Part shown: positions 25,723-38,708 of the stretch, one piece after another
Numbering within the stretch: the first letter of the stretch is position 1
How the letters are laid out: every line of letters begins with the position of its first letter
NCBI RefSeq assembly: GCF_902506435.1
Contig: NZ_LR733215.1
Coordinates: forward strand, 3,589,078 to 3,653,077
DNA: 64,000 bases
Direction of reading: 5' to 3'
Source of the DNA: Nocardioides sp. AX2bis
Lineage (GTDB): Bacteria; Actinomycetota; Actinomycetes; Propionibacteriales; Nocardioidaceae
Translations under genes and position numbers: made by a program
The notes under the pieces: model-generated
Seen by the model: only the letters and a program-made list of their open reading frames with translations
The model's database searches: none
Told to the model about the DNA's origin: nothing

Positions 25723-25752
25723 GCTGGACATGCGTTGTCTCGTCACCGAGAC
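25723..25752. promoter_or_regulatory. Conserved 30-bp element with inverted repeat (copy 2)
   Basis: GCTGGACA, six variable bases, GTCTCG-TCAC-CGAGAC. It matches the element at 16220-16249 in all fixed positions except one base of the inner spacer. It is 104 bases upstream of this WXG100 gene and 37 bases upstream of the divergent membrane-protein gene. Confidence 0.5.
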
Positions 25753-25788
25753 GCGGCACGCGATCAGCCGCGCTGGCAGACTCGCCCC

Positions 25789-26226
25789 GTGAGGAACCGA
25801 CCCCAGCAGGCCGATGCCCCGTCGCCGCCCAGCACGTCGCTGCCCGTCGTCCTCGTCGCGCTGGTCGTGGTCGGGGTCGTCGCCGTCCTCGGCGCCGAAC
25901 GGACGCTCGACCGGATCCGGGCCGACACCGCGGTGCAGGCCGTCGGGCAGGGCGAGCCCGGCTGCGTGAACGCTGCCACGTTCACGGGGCCCGACGGCGT
26001 CGAGCGCCGCGTCGACGTCACCGTCTATAAGGCCAACTGCCTCGACCGGGACCCGGGCGACCCCGTCACCGTCTACTACGACGCCGGCGACCCGTCGGTG
26101 ACCGCGCCGAGCCGGGCCTGGTGGTGGACGCTGCTCCCGACGCTGGTCGCCACGGGTGCTGCCGCGTTCCTCGTGCGCACCGCGGTGCGGCACGTGCGTG
26201 GGGTGCGCCGGGATCGCAGCGCCTGA
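25789..26226 (+). CDS. Small membrane protein, DUF3592-like
   Basis: 145 residues with one hydrophobic segment near 18-38 (VVLVALVVVGVVAVL) and another near 110-130 (WWWTLLPTLVATGAAAFLV). The domain between them holds two cysteines (GEPGCVNAATF, YKANCLDRD) and VTVYYDAGDPSV. Two membrane helices flanking a small domain with Y-x-x-x-D-P near the second helix is the DUF3592 layout; function unknown. GTG start chosen where protein-like composition begins. Divergent from the WXG100 gene of locus A. Confidence 0.65.
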   Translation: MRNRPQQADAPSPPSTSLPVVLVALVVVGVVAVLGAERTLDRIRADTAVQAVGQGEPGCVNAATFTGPDGVERRVDVTVYKANCLDRDPGDPVTVYYDAGDPSVTAPSRAWWWTLLPTLVATGAAAFLVRTAVRHVRGVRRDRSA

Positions 26227-26251
26227 ACCCCCGGCGCCTGGACCCCGCCGG

Positions 26252-27877
26252 TCAGCAGCGGAGGTCGTCCTCCGGCGCGGTGCCGTCGAGCAGGTAGTCC
26301 TCCACCGCGGCGTCGACGCACGCGTCGCCCTGGCCGTACCCGGTGTGACCGTCGCCGTCCCGGGTCACCAGCACGCCGGACTCGAGCTGCTCGGCCAGCG
26401 CGACCGACCACTCGTACGGTGTCGCGGGGTCCCTGGTGGTGCCCACGACCATGATCGGCGCGGCGCCCGCGGCGTCGATCTCGGGGCGCGGCTCGGCCGC
26501 CTCCTCGGTGACGCCCTGGCAGCCGACCATCCCCCAGGCGAAGGTCTCGCCGAAGGTCGGCGAGGCCTCCTCGAAGGCGGGGACGAGGTCGGGGACGTCC
26601 TCGACCGGGACCGTGGTGGGGTCGTCGAGGCAGCGCACGGCGTAGATGGCCTCGGCGCTGTTGTCGGCGTAGCTGCCGTCGGTGCGGGAGAGGTAGAGGT
26701 CGGCGAGCATCCCGAGCGCGGTGCCGTCGCCGTCGAGCGCGGCGCGCAGGGCCTGGTCGAGCAGCGGCCAGAGGTCCTCGCTGTAGAGCGGGAACACCAG
26801 GCCGTAGAAGGCCAGGCCGTAGAAGGCCAGGCCGCCGCTCAGCTCGCGGTCGTTGCTGGTCGGCAGCGGCTCCTCCTGCACCCGGTCGAGCAGGTCGGAG
26901 ATCGTGTCGAGGCCGCCCTGGAGGTCGTCACCGAGGTAGCAGCCGGAGATGTTCTCGGTGCAGTTGCCGACGTAGGAGCGCAGCGCGGTCTCGAACCCGC
27001 CGGCCTGGCCGATCGCCTCGTCGACGGCGCCGAGGCTGGGGTCGACCCCCGCGTCGAGGACCATCCGGCCCACCCGCTCGGGGAACAGCTCGGCGTAGGT
27101 CGCGCCGAGGTCGGTGCCGTAGGAGGCGCCGAGGTAGACCAGGCGCGGGTCGCCGAGCGCGGCGCGCAGCACGTCCATGTCGCGGGCGGCCTCGACGGTC
27201 GAGACGTGGCCGAGCACCTCCCCGGTGCGCGCGGCGCACCCGGCGAAGAAGTCCTCCTGGGCGCTCGCGTAGGCCGCGGCCTCGGTCGCGTCGTCGGGCG
27301 ACGGGTCGGTCTCGGTGAAGGCGTCCAGCTCGGCGTCGGTCAGGCAGTCGACGGGGGCCGAGCGGCCGACGCCGCGCGGGTCGAAGCCGACCACGTCGAG
27401 GTTGGCCAGCAGGTCGCCACCGAGGATGCGGCCCGCGGCGGCGGCGTACGACGTGCCGCGCGCGCCGGGCCCGCCCGGGTTGACCACGAGCGAGCCGACG
27501 GCCTCACCCTCGGCCGGCAGCCGCAGCAGCGCGAGGTCGATCGTGGCGCCGTCGGCCTCGGCGTAGTCGACCGGGACGGTGAGGGTGGCGCACTCGGCGG
27601 CGTCGTCCTCGTAGTCCCCCGCCGGGCAGGTCTCCCAGGCGAGCTCCTGGTCGTAGTACGACGCGAGAGTCTCGTCGGGGGGCGTCCGGGCGTCGCCCGC
27701 GTCGGCGTCGAGGGGCGCGGCGGTCCGGGTGGGGGTGTCGGCGGGCGCGTCGTCCTGGTCGTCGTCGCCGAGCACGACCAGGCCGGCGGCCAGGCCGGCG
27801 CTGAGCAGCAGGGCGAGGGCCAGCAGGCCGGCCACGACCACCACGACGGCGCGCTGCTGGCGCATCCCGAAGCTCAC
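26252..27877 (-). CDS. TAP-type alpha/beta hydrolase, membrane-anchored or secreted
   Basis: 541 residues. N-terminal membrane helix about 10-35 (AVVVVVAGLLALALLL) acts as signal or anchor. Alpha/beta hydrolase fold: oxyanion loop NPGGPGARG, nucleophile in GASYGTD (Ser about 251), acid in TTRDPATP and His in DGHTGYG in the TAP-like C-terminal domain. Relatives are Streptomyces tripeptidyl aminopeptidase-like exported peptidases and mycobacterial CaeA/Hip1-like hydrolases. A 15-bp in-frame tandem duplication (26801-26830) gives GLAFYGLAFYGL. The ATG overlaps the holB stop by 4 bases, so it is in the tmk-holB operon. Confidence 0.88.
   Translation of the reverse strand: MSFGMRQQRAVVVVVAGLLALALLLSAGLAAGLVVLGDDDQDDAPADTPTRTAAPLDADAGDARTPPDETLASYYDQELAWETCPAGDYEDDAAECATLTVPVDYAEADGATIDLALLRLPAEGEAVGSLVVNPGGPGARGTSYAAAAGRILGGDLLANLDVVGFDPRGVGRSAPVDCLTDAELDAFTETDPSPDDATEAAAYASAQEDFFAGCAARTGEVLGHVSTVEAARDMDVLRAALGDPRLVYLGASYGTDLGATYAELFPERVGRMVLDAGVDPSLGAVDEAIGQAGGFETALRSYVGNCTENISGCYLGDDLQGGLDTISDLLDRVQEEPLPTSNDRELSGGLAFYGLAFYGLVFPLYSEDLWPLLDQALRAALDGDGTALGMLADLYLSRTDGSYADNSAEAIYAVRCLDDPTTVPVEDVPDLVPAFEEASPTFGETFAWGMVGCQGVTEEAAEPRPEIDAAGAAPIMVVGTTRDPATPYEWSVALAEQLESGVLVTRDGDGHTGYGQGDACVDAAVEDYLLDGTAPEDDLRC
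26801..26830. repeat. 15-bp in-frame tandem duplication
   Basis: Two identical 15-base units (GCCGTAGAAGGCCAG) back to back inside the TAP-type hydrolase gene. They add five residues (AFYGL) without breaking the frame. Confidence 0.9.
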
Positions 27878-29034
27878 GACCGGACCTCCTCGGGCACCAG
27901 CAGGGCCACCGTCATCGACTCCAGGGCCAGGGCGACCGGCACGTTGAACTCCATCATCTGCTCGCGGGCGGTGAAGATCGCGTCGATCCGACGCAGGTTG
28001 ACCTCGGGCGTGGAGTGCCGGGCGAGGTCCTCGACCTCGCCCCGGATCTCCTCGTTGACCAGCGCCTGCGGGGACCCGAGCCCGACCGTGATCGCGTCGC
28101 GGTAGACCGACGCGAGGTCCATCAGCCCCCGGTCGACCACGTCGAGCACCCGGCGCTTGGCCCGGGTCTTCTGCGCCTTGTCCATCTCGGCCAGCGCGGG
28201 GGCGTACTCCCGGGGGCGTCGGCCGCGCTCGACGACGCCGTACGCCGCGTCGAGGTCGGCCTTCTCCCGCGCGTCGAGGGCCGAGGTCAGCGCCTCCGCC
28301 TCCTCCTTGGCCCGCTCAGCCAGCCCGGTGGCGGCCCGCATCGCGGCGCCGAGGGAGACCAGCGCCGCCGGCAGCCCGACGACCTCGCGGCGCCGGGTCC
28401 GGGTGGCCTCGTCGGTGGCGAGGGCGCGGGCGCGGCCGATGTGGCCCTGGCTGGCACGGGCGGCGTGCAGCGCCAGCGAGTCCGAGACCCCGAGGGTGCG
28501 CTCGAGGAACGCCGCGACCTCGGGCGTGGCGGGCGTGGTCAGGGTGACCAGCCGGCAGCGCGACCGGATCGTGGTCAGGACGTCCTCGACCGTGGGGGCG
28601 CAGAGCATCCACACGGTGCGGTCGGTGGGCTCCTCGATGGCCTTGAGCAGCGCGTTGCACGCCCCCTCGGTCAGCCGGTCGGCGTCCTCGATGACGATGA
28701 TCTGCCAGCGGCGGCCGTTGGGGGCCAGCGCGGCCTTGCGGACGAGGTCGCGGGCCTCGGCGATCCCGATGGAGAGCTTCGCGGTACGGACGACCTGCAC
28801 GTCGGCGTGGCTGCCGACCAGCACGGTGTGGCAGGCGTGGCACTCCCCGCACCCGCCCCGCTCGCACTGCAGGGCGGCGGCGAACGCGGTCGCGGCGTTG
28901 GAGCGACCGGAGCCGGGTGGCCCGGTGAAGAGCCAGGCGTGGCCGACCCCGCGGCCGTCAGCGGCGTTCTGCGCGGCCTCCTGCAGGACCGCGACGGCCC
29001 GGCGCTGGCCGACGAGGTCGTCCCAGACGCTCAT
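27874..29034 (-). CDS. holB: DNA polymerase III subunit delta' (clamp loader)
   Basis: 386 residues. Clamp-loader AAA+ protein: starts MSVWDDLVGQRRAVAVLQEA, P-loop-like GPPGSGRSN (Arg replaces Lys, usual for delta', which does not hydrolyse ATP), and zinc module CERGGCGECHACHTV. The sensor region IIVIEDADRLTEGACNALLK and IRSRCR-type LTTIRSRCRLVTLT follow. Loads the beta clamp with delta and tau/gamma. ATG at 29034 overlaps the tmk stop (ATGA); its own stop overlaps the hydrolase start. The same tmk-holB pairing is common in bacteria. Confidence 0.95.
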   Translation of the reverse strand: MSVWDDLVGQRRAVAVLQEAAQNAADGRGVGHAWLFTGPPGSGRSNAATAFAAALQCERGGCGECHACHTVLVGSHADVQVVRTAKLSIGIAEARDLVRKAALAPNGRRWQIIVIEDADRLTEGACNALLKAIEEPTDRTVWMLCAPTVEDVLTTIRSRCRLVTLTTPATPEVAAFLERTLGVSDSLALHAARASQGHIGRARALATDEATRTRRREVVGLPAALVSLGAAMRAATGLAERAKEEAEALTSALDAREKADLDAAYGVVERGRRPREYAPALAEMDKAQKTRAKRRVLDVVDRGLMDLASVYRDAITVGLGSPQALVNEEIRGEVEDLARHSTPEVNLRRIDAIFTAREQMMEFNVPVALALESMTVALLVPEEVRS

Positions 29035-29723
29035 CGGAGGGCCTCCTCGTCGGCGGGGCCCGGGGTCGCGCGCTCGGCGGCGGCCAGCCACGGACGTACG
29101 GCCGCCCGCACCTGCGCGGCGATCTCCTCGACCGGCGCCCGGGCGTCGAGGACGAGGTAGTGGCGCGGGTCGTCGGCGGCCATCGCGACGAAGGCCGCGC
29201 GGACGCGCTGGTGGAAGTCGAGCGACTCGCCCTCGATCCGGTCGCGGCCCTCGAACCGCCCGAGGCCGGCCGCCGGCTCGAGGTCGAGCACCACGGTCAG
29301 GTGCGGGCGCAGGTCCTCGGTGGCCCAGCGCGCGACGTCGTCCACCTCGCCGACCTCGAGCGCCCGGCCGGCGCCCTGGTAGGCCAGCGTCGAGTCGACG
29401 TAGCGGTCGGTCACCACCACCTCGCCCCGCGCCAGCGCCGGCAGCACCACGGTCTCGACGTGCTCGGCCTTGTCCGCGGCGTAGAGCAGCACCTCGGTCC
29501 GGTCCGCGAGCACCCCGGTCTCAGGGCTCAGCACGATCCGCCGCAGCTCGGCCCCGACCGGGGTGTCGCCGGGCTCGAAGGTCGGCCGGACGGCGTACCC
29601 CTGCTCGCGCAGCCAGGCGGTGAGAAGCCGCGACTGCGTCGACTTGCCCGACCCCTCGCCGCCCTCGAAGCAGACGAAGACGCCACGCTCGGTCCACCGC
29701 CCGGGCCAGGTCGCTGTGCTCAC
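29031..29723 (-). CDS. tmk: Thymidylate kinase (dTMP kinase)
   Basis: 230 residues. Phosphorylates dTMP to dTDP. P-loop EGGEGSGKST at 20-29, DR(Y/H) motif VVTDRYVDSTLAYQGAGR, and TVVLDLEPAAGLGRFEGRDR with the lid-side Arg residues. The GTG at 29723 gives the family-typical short N-terminus; the frame extends upstream as low-complexity noise. First gene of the tmk-holB-hydrolase operon, divergent from the DUF805 gene. Confidence 0.95.
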   Translation of the reverse strand: MSTATWPGRWTERGVFVCFEGGEGSGKSTQSRLLTAWLREQGYAVRPTFEPGDTPVGAELRRIVLSPETGVLADRTEVLLYAADKAEHVETVVLPALARGEVVVTDRYVDSTLAYQGAGRALEVGEVDDVARWATEDLRPHLTVVLDLEPAAGLGRFEGRDRIEGESLDFHQRVRAAFVAMAADDPRHYLVLDARAPVEEIAAQVRAAVRPWLAAAERATPGPADEEALR

Positions 29724-29857
29724 GCCCCAGAACCTACGGGGCGGTGCCGACGCCCGCCCGGGGCGACCGGTCCAGACGGGTGCGGCAGCGGGCGCCCCCG
29801 AGAGGCGGGGACCACTAGCGTCACGCCCGACCGACCCCAATCCACGGAGGCTCCCGC

Positions 29858-30244
29858 ATGAACATGCCCGACGCCGTACGCCACGTCCTGTCCAACTACG
29901 CGACCTTCTCCGGGCGTGCCCGGCGCTCCGAGTTCTGGTGGTGGTACCTCGCCACCCTCATCGCGGGCGTGGTGCTCAACATCGTCGACAGCGCCCTCGG
30001 CACCGGGGGCATCCTCGCCGGGATCTTCGCCCTCGCGATCATCGTGCCCCAGCTCGCCGTGGGCGCCCGACGCCTGCACGACACCGGCCGCAGCGGCTGG
30101 CTCCAGCTGCTCGGGATCATCCCGATCATCGGGATCATCCTGCTCATCGTCTGGTGGGCCGGCGACTCCAAGCCCGACAACCAGCACGGCCCGAACCCGA
30201 AGGGCGCCGGCCTGCCCGGCACCTCGCCCTACACCGGGATCTGA
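29858..30244 (+). CDS. DUF805 family membrane protein
   Basis: 128 residues with the DUF805 signature: FSGRARRSEFWWWYLATLIA at 18-37, ARRLHDTGRSGW in the middle, and three to four membrane helices including LLGIIPIIGIILLIVWWAGD. Inner-membrane protein of unknown function. ATG behind GGAGG with suitable spacing. Stands alone between divergent tmk and convergent topA, and is followed by the double hairpin at 30316-30377. Confidence 0.9.
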   Translation: MNMPDAVRHVLSNYATFSGRARRSEFWWWYLATLIAGVVLNIVDSALGTGGILAGIFALAIIVPQLAVGARRLHDTGRSGWLQLLGIIPIIGIILLIVWWAGDSKPDNQHGPNPKGAGLPGTSPYTGI

Positions 30245-30315
30245 GCCCCACCACCGGATCTGCGGTCGCCCCGGACTGGGTGGGCGTCTCCCGCGCCGTC
30301 TTGACGGGCAAGTTT

Positions 30316-30351
30316 CGAACATGTCGGCCTTTGCAAAGGCCGACATGTTCG
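30316..30351. terminator. 36-bp perfect palindrome
   Basis: Two 18-base arms (first arm starts CGAACATGTCGG) meet with no spacer, in the 151-base gap between the converging DUF805 and topA genes. A strong hairpin in RNA from either strand, hence a likely bidirectional terminator, though no T-tract is present. The perfect symmetry would also suit a protein-binding site. Confidence 0.6.
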
Positions 30352-30377
30352 GAAGTCCCCGGCCGACCGGGGACTTC
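30352..30377. terminator. Second hairpin, 11-bp stem with 4-base loop
   Basis: GAAGTCCCCGG, loop CCGA, CCGGGGACTTC: perfect stem directly abutting the 36-bp palindrome and ending 18 bases from the topA stop. Likely terminator for topA on the minus strand and DUF805 on the plus strand. Confidence 0.65.
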
Positions 30378-30395
30378 TGCACCCGGCCCGCCGGC

Positions 30396-33155
<2,760 letters not shown>

Positions 33156-33264
33156 GGGGGCGTCATTCCTTCGCGGAGGGGTGGGGCGCCGCAGACCGGC
33201 ACCCGGCGGTCACGGTAGCGCGTGGTGGTCACCCCGGCCTCCGCACGCCTCCGCGGGGTGGCCC

Positions 33265-34767
33265 TCAGGTCAGGAACCCCTCGGCCACCAGGTCGGCCAC
33301 GACCGGCAGGTAGCGGGCCCGCAGGTCGTCGGGCTCGCGGTCGGTGAGCACCGCCAGCGCGTCGAGGACCTGACCGACGCTGAGGTCGCCGTCGCAGGCC
33401 CCGACGAGGGCGGCCTCGACGGTGTCGACCTGCCGGGCGCGGCGGAAGCCGAGCTGCTGGCGGAGCACGATCGCCTCGGGGTCCTCGGCGCCCGGAGCGC
33501 CGGCCGTCTCCTGGCGTACGTCGGCCCGCGCCACCAGGTGGTCCTCCGGTCCGACCGGGCGGCGCGCGGCGCGACCCCACGCGGCGATCGCGGGCGCGAT
33601 CGGCTGCTCGAGGTCGAAGGGCCAGTCGAGCAGGGTGTGGACGGCGCCGCCCGTACCGGCGCCGGCGGACGTGGCGTCGTCGGGCCGGCGGTGCAGGTTG
33701 ACCCACCCGAACCCGACGCCCTCGACGCCCTGCTCGTCGAACCACGAGAGCCACGTGTCGTAGCGACGGCGGTAGGCCGCGGCCGAGGCCGGGTCGCCGC
33801 CGCTGGTGGCCGGGTGGGCGCCCTCGTCCTTGAGCCACAGCTCGACGTAGGCGGCCGGGTCGAGCACCTCGCGCTGCACGACCAGGGCGTCGCAGCCGGG
33901 GTCGAGCCAGCCGGCGAGCCGCTCGTCCCACGTCTGGTCGCGGGTGACGACCCAGTCGGCCAGCACCTGGCACCAGCCGTCAGGGGCGAGGTGGCCGGGC
34001 GCGGCCCGCACGATGTCCTCCACCACGCGGTCCCCGGGCAGCCCCGAGTCGCGGTAGACCAACCGCTCGCCGGTGGCCGGGGAGATCACGAACGGAGGGT
34101 TGGTGGCCACCAGGTCGAACCGCTCGCCGACGACCGGCTCGAAGTAGGACCCGTCGCGCACCTCGACGCGGTCCTCGACGTCGTTGAGCGCGGCGTTGAA
34201 GCGGGCGATCCACAGCGCACGGGGGTTGACGTCGGTGGCCACGACCCGGCGGCTGTGCCGGGCCAGGTGCAGGGCCTGGACCCCGCAGCCGGTGCCGAGG
34301 TCGAGCGCCGAGCCGACCTGCTCGCGCAGGGTCAGCTGGGCCAACGACGTGGAGGCGGCACTGATCCCGAGCACGTGGTCGGCGCCGACCCGCTGGGCCA
34401 GGCCGTCCAGGCCGGGGGTGAGGTCGCTGACCACCCAGAACGCGTCGTCCTCGGAGGCGTACGGCCGCACGTCGAGCCGGGCGGCGACCTCCCCGACGGA
34501 CTGCTCGAGCACGCCCTCGACCGCGAGCCGGTCGACGAGGCCGGGCAGCGCGGCCTCCGCGGCGTCGGTGGTCACCGCGGTCTGCAGGAGGAACAGCCGC
34601 ACCAGCGTCTCGGCCCGCGACCCGCCCCGGGTGGCCATCAGCCCCGGCGTGGTCTCGTTGCGGCCGAGCGCGGCGTGCGCGCGGGGGCCGAGCAGGTCGG
34701 CGACGGTCGCGTAGTCGAAGTCGGCGTCGAGCAGGGCCTCGCGCAGGCGGTGCGGCAGGTCGGTCAC
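33265..34767 (-). CDS. Class I SAM-dependent methyltransferase (N6/N-type, NPPF motif)
   Basis: 500 residues. N-terminal helical DUF7059-type region (1-150), then a Rossmann methyltransferase: motif I ALDLGTGCGVQALHLA, VVATDVNPRALWIARFN, and FDLVATNPPFVISP (about 222). NPPF marks enzymes that methylate a planar amino group, as in PrmC or RsmC relatives. The C-terminal 150 residues look like a winged-helix extension. Substrate unknown. Starts MTDLPHRLREALLDAD; just downstream of a 13-bp tandem repeat. Confidence 0.88.
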   Translation of the reverse strand: MTDLPHRLREALLDADFDYATVADLLGPRAHAALGRNETTPGLMATRGGSRAETLVRLFLLQTAVTTDAAEAALPGLVDRLAVEGVLEQSVGEVAARLDVRPYASEDDAFWVVSDLTPGLDGLAQRVGADHVLGISAASTSLAQLTLREQVGSALDLGTGCGVQALHLARHSRRVVATDVNPRALWIARFNAALNDVEDRVEVRDGSYFEPVVGERFDLVATNPPFVISPATGERLVYRDSGLPGDRVVEDIVRAAPGHLAPDGWCQVLADWVVTRDQTWDERLAGWLDPGCDALVVQREVLDPAAYVELWLKDEGAHPATSGGDPASAAAYRRRYDTWLSWFDEQGVEGVGFGWVNLHRRPDDATSAGAGTGGAVHTLLDWPFDLEQPIAPAIAAWGRAARRPVGPEDHLVARADVRQETAGAPGAEDPEAIVLRQQLGFRRARQVDTVEAALVGACDGDLSVGQVLDALAVLTDREPDDLRARYLPVVADLVAEGFLT

Positions 34768-34780
34768 CCGTGCATCCTGC

Positions 34781-34829
34781 CCGACCCGGGTGCCCGACCC
34801 GGGTGCCCGACCCGGGTGCCCGACCCGGC
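34781..34829. repeat. Tandem repeat of CCGACCCGGGTGC (3.8 copies)
   Basis: Three perfect 13-base units and a partial fourth in the short gap between the metallophosphatase stop and the methyltransferase start. Each unit contains the palindrome ACCCGGGT, so it can also form hairpins. Confidence 0.85.
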
Positions 34830-34843
34830 TGGCCGCACCGGGG

Positions 34844-35662
34844 TCAGCGGTGGTGGTAGTCGTCGGTGGACCAGGTGCCGTCGCGCCAGGCCTGCGCCAC
34901 GCCGCGGTAGACGCCGTGGCGCAGCTCGTCGGCCCACCCGTCGTACGCCGGCATCCCGACCGTCCGGGCGTGGGCCAGCTCGGCCTCGACGTCGTAGGGG
35001 ACCCGGACGAAGGAGGTCCCGAACGGCGCGGGCTCCTCGCCGTCGACGACGCCCTCGAGCACCACGTAGACCGGGGTGGGGTCGTAGACGCAGTTGCCGA
35101 CGCTGCCGGCGTTGACCAGGGTCCGACCGAACTGGGTCTCGTAGAACGGGTCGTGGCTGTCGCCGTAGACGACGACGTCGGGGGCCGGGGCGTCCCCGAC
35201 GGCGGCCCGCGTCGCGTCGGTCGCGGCGAACTGGCCGAGGAACTCCTCGGCGTCGTGGTCGTAGCGGACCCGGCGGTGGACGCTGTGGGCCGAGGCGTGC
35301 ATCAGGCGTACCCGGCGACCGCTGAGCAGGAGGTCGTGGCAGAAGGGCAGCGAGCGCAGCCACTCCCCCTGGCCCGGACCGAGCTGCGCCGACCACCAGG
35401 CCAGCGCCTCGTCGTCGTAGGTCCGGCCGGGGTCGGGCAGGAAGTCGTCCCAGTTGCCCAGGACGTTGACCTCGCACCGCTCCCGGGCCAGGTCGACGAC
35501 CTCCCGGCCGCGCGGGCCCTTGCCGACGTGGTCGCCGAGGTTGAGCACCCGGGTGATCCCGCGGGAGGCGACGTCGGCCAGCACGGCCTCGAAGGCGCCC
35601 AGGTTGCCGTGCACGTCGGAGACGACCGCGATCCGCTCCAGCCCGCTCACACCTCCGAGCAT
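34844..35662 (-). CDS. YfcE/MJ0936-like metallophosphoesterase
   Basis: 272 residues. Calcineurin-like phosphoesterase with ordered metal motifs: VVSDVHGNLGAFE (D-x-H), LGDHVGKGPRG (G-D), VLGNWDD (G-N-x-D variant), LMHASAHS (H) and YGDSHDPF (G-D-S-H). Small cytoplasmic phosphatase or phosphodiesterase; substrate not predictable. The ATG at 35662 and a GTG at 35650 are both possible starts. Confidence 0.85.
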   Translation of the reverse strand: MLGGVSGLERIAVVSDVHGNLGAFEAVLADVASRGITRVLNLGDHVGKGPRGREVVDLARERCEVNVLGNWDDFLPDPGRTYDDEALAWWSAQLGPGQGEWLRSLPFCHDLLLSGRRVRLMHASAHSVHRRVRYDHDAEEFLGQFAATDATRAAVGDAPAPDVVVYGDSHDPFYETQFGRTLVNAGSVGNCVYDPTPVYVVLEGVVDGEEPAPFGTSFVRVPYDVEAELAHARTVGMPAYDGWADELRHGVYRGVAQAWRDGTWSTDDYHHR

Positions 35663-35735
35663 GCCACCGCGCCGGCGCGGCCCCCGGGGCGGCGCCCGGC
35701 GCGGCCTGCGGCGCGGCCGGCGGCGCGGCCGACGA

Positions 35736-38108
<2,373 letters not shown>

Positions 38109-38146
38109 GCTTCCTCCTGCTGAACAGGCATGAGGGCCCCGGCCGT

Positions 38147-38160
38147 GTGACCCGGGTCAC
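38147..38160. promoter_or_regulatory. Perfect 14-bp palindrome upstream of hppA
   Basis: GTGACCCGGGTCAC, centred 46 bases upstream of the hppA ATG, in the promoter region. Candidate repressor or activator site; no regulator gene adjoins. Confidence 0.4.
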
Positions 38161-38262
38161 GTCAGCCAGGAGTGTACGCAGGCTTCCGGGCGCGCGTCAT
38201 CGGCTGCGCGCCCTGCGGCGCGGCGCTCCGGCGGGTCGGCCGGCGGGTGCGCGAGAGGTTGC

Positions 38263-38601
38263 TCAGCCTGCGGAGAGGGCCTGCTCGGTGTCGTCGTGGA
38301 TGACGAACACCTTCGCCAGACCGGTGATCCGGAAGATCTTCAGCAGCCGGTCCTGGTGGCACACCAGCTCCAGCGACCCGTCGTGGGCGCGGACCTTCTT
38401 CAGCCCGCCGACCAGCACGCCCAGGCCGGTGGAGTCGAGGAACTCGACGGCCTGCATGTCGACGACGAGGTGGTAGTGCCCGGAGGCGACCAGCTCGGAG
38501 ATGGTGTCGCGCAGCTTGGGCGCGGTGTAGACGTCGATCTCGCCACCGACCGCGACGACGGTGCGGCCGCCGACGTCGCGCGTCTCGAGGCTGAGGTCCA
38601 C
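38263..38601 (-). CDS. STAS-domain anti-anti-sigma factor
   Basis: 112 residues. [20 protein letters not shown], then [20 protein letters not shown] with the conserved phosphorylatable Ser in DSTGLG, as in SpoIIAA/RsbV. Such proteins release a sigma factor by binding an anti-sigma kinase and are switched off by phosphorylation; no partner kinase is in the window. GTG start behind GGAAG. Divergent from the helicase gene. Confidence 0.9.
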   Translation of the reverse strand: MDLSLETRDVGGRTVVAVGGEIDVYTAPKLRDTISELVASGHYHLVVDMQAVEFLDSTGLGVLVGGLKKVRAHDGSLELVCHQDRLLKIFRITGLAKVFVIHDDTEQALSAG

Positions 38602-38708
38602 GGTGCTTCCTTCGATCGATCCCGCCGGTGCGGTGCCACCGGTGCGGCAGCCTATGAAACCACGGCGTGCTGCCGGGCGGTGTCGGCGCGCCTTGTCACA
38701 CTGGCGGG

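Noticed and set aside
21498..26030. Plus-strand open frame of 1510 codons antisense to RHS toxin A
   Set aside because: Same reason; composition is that of the complement of YD-repeat coding sequence.
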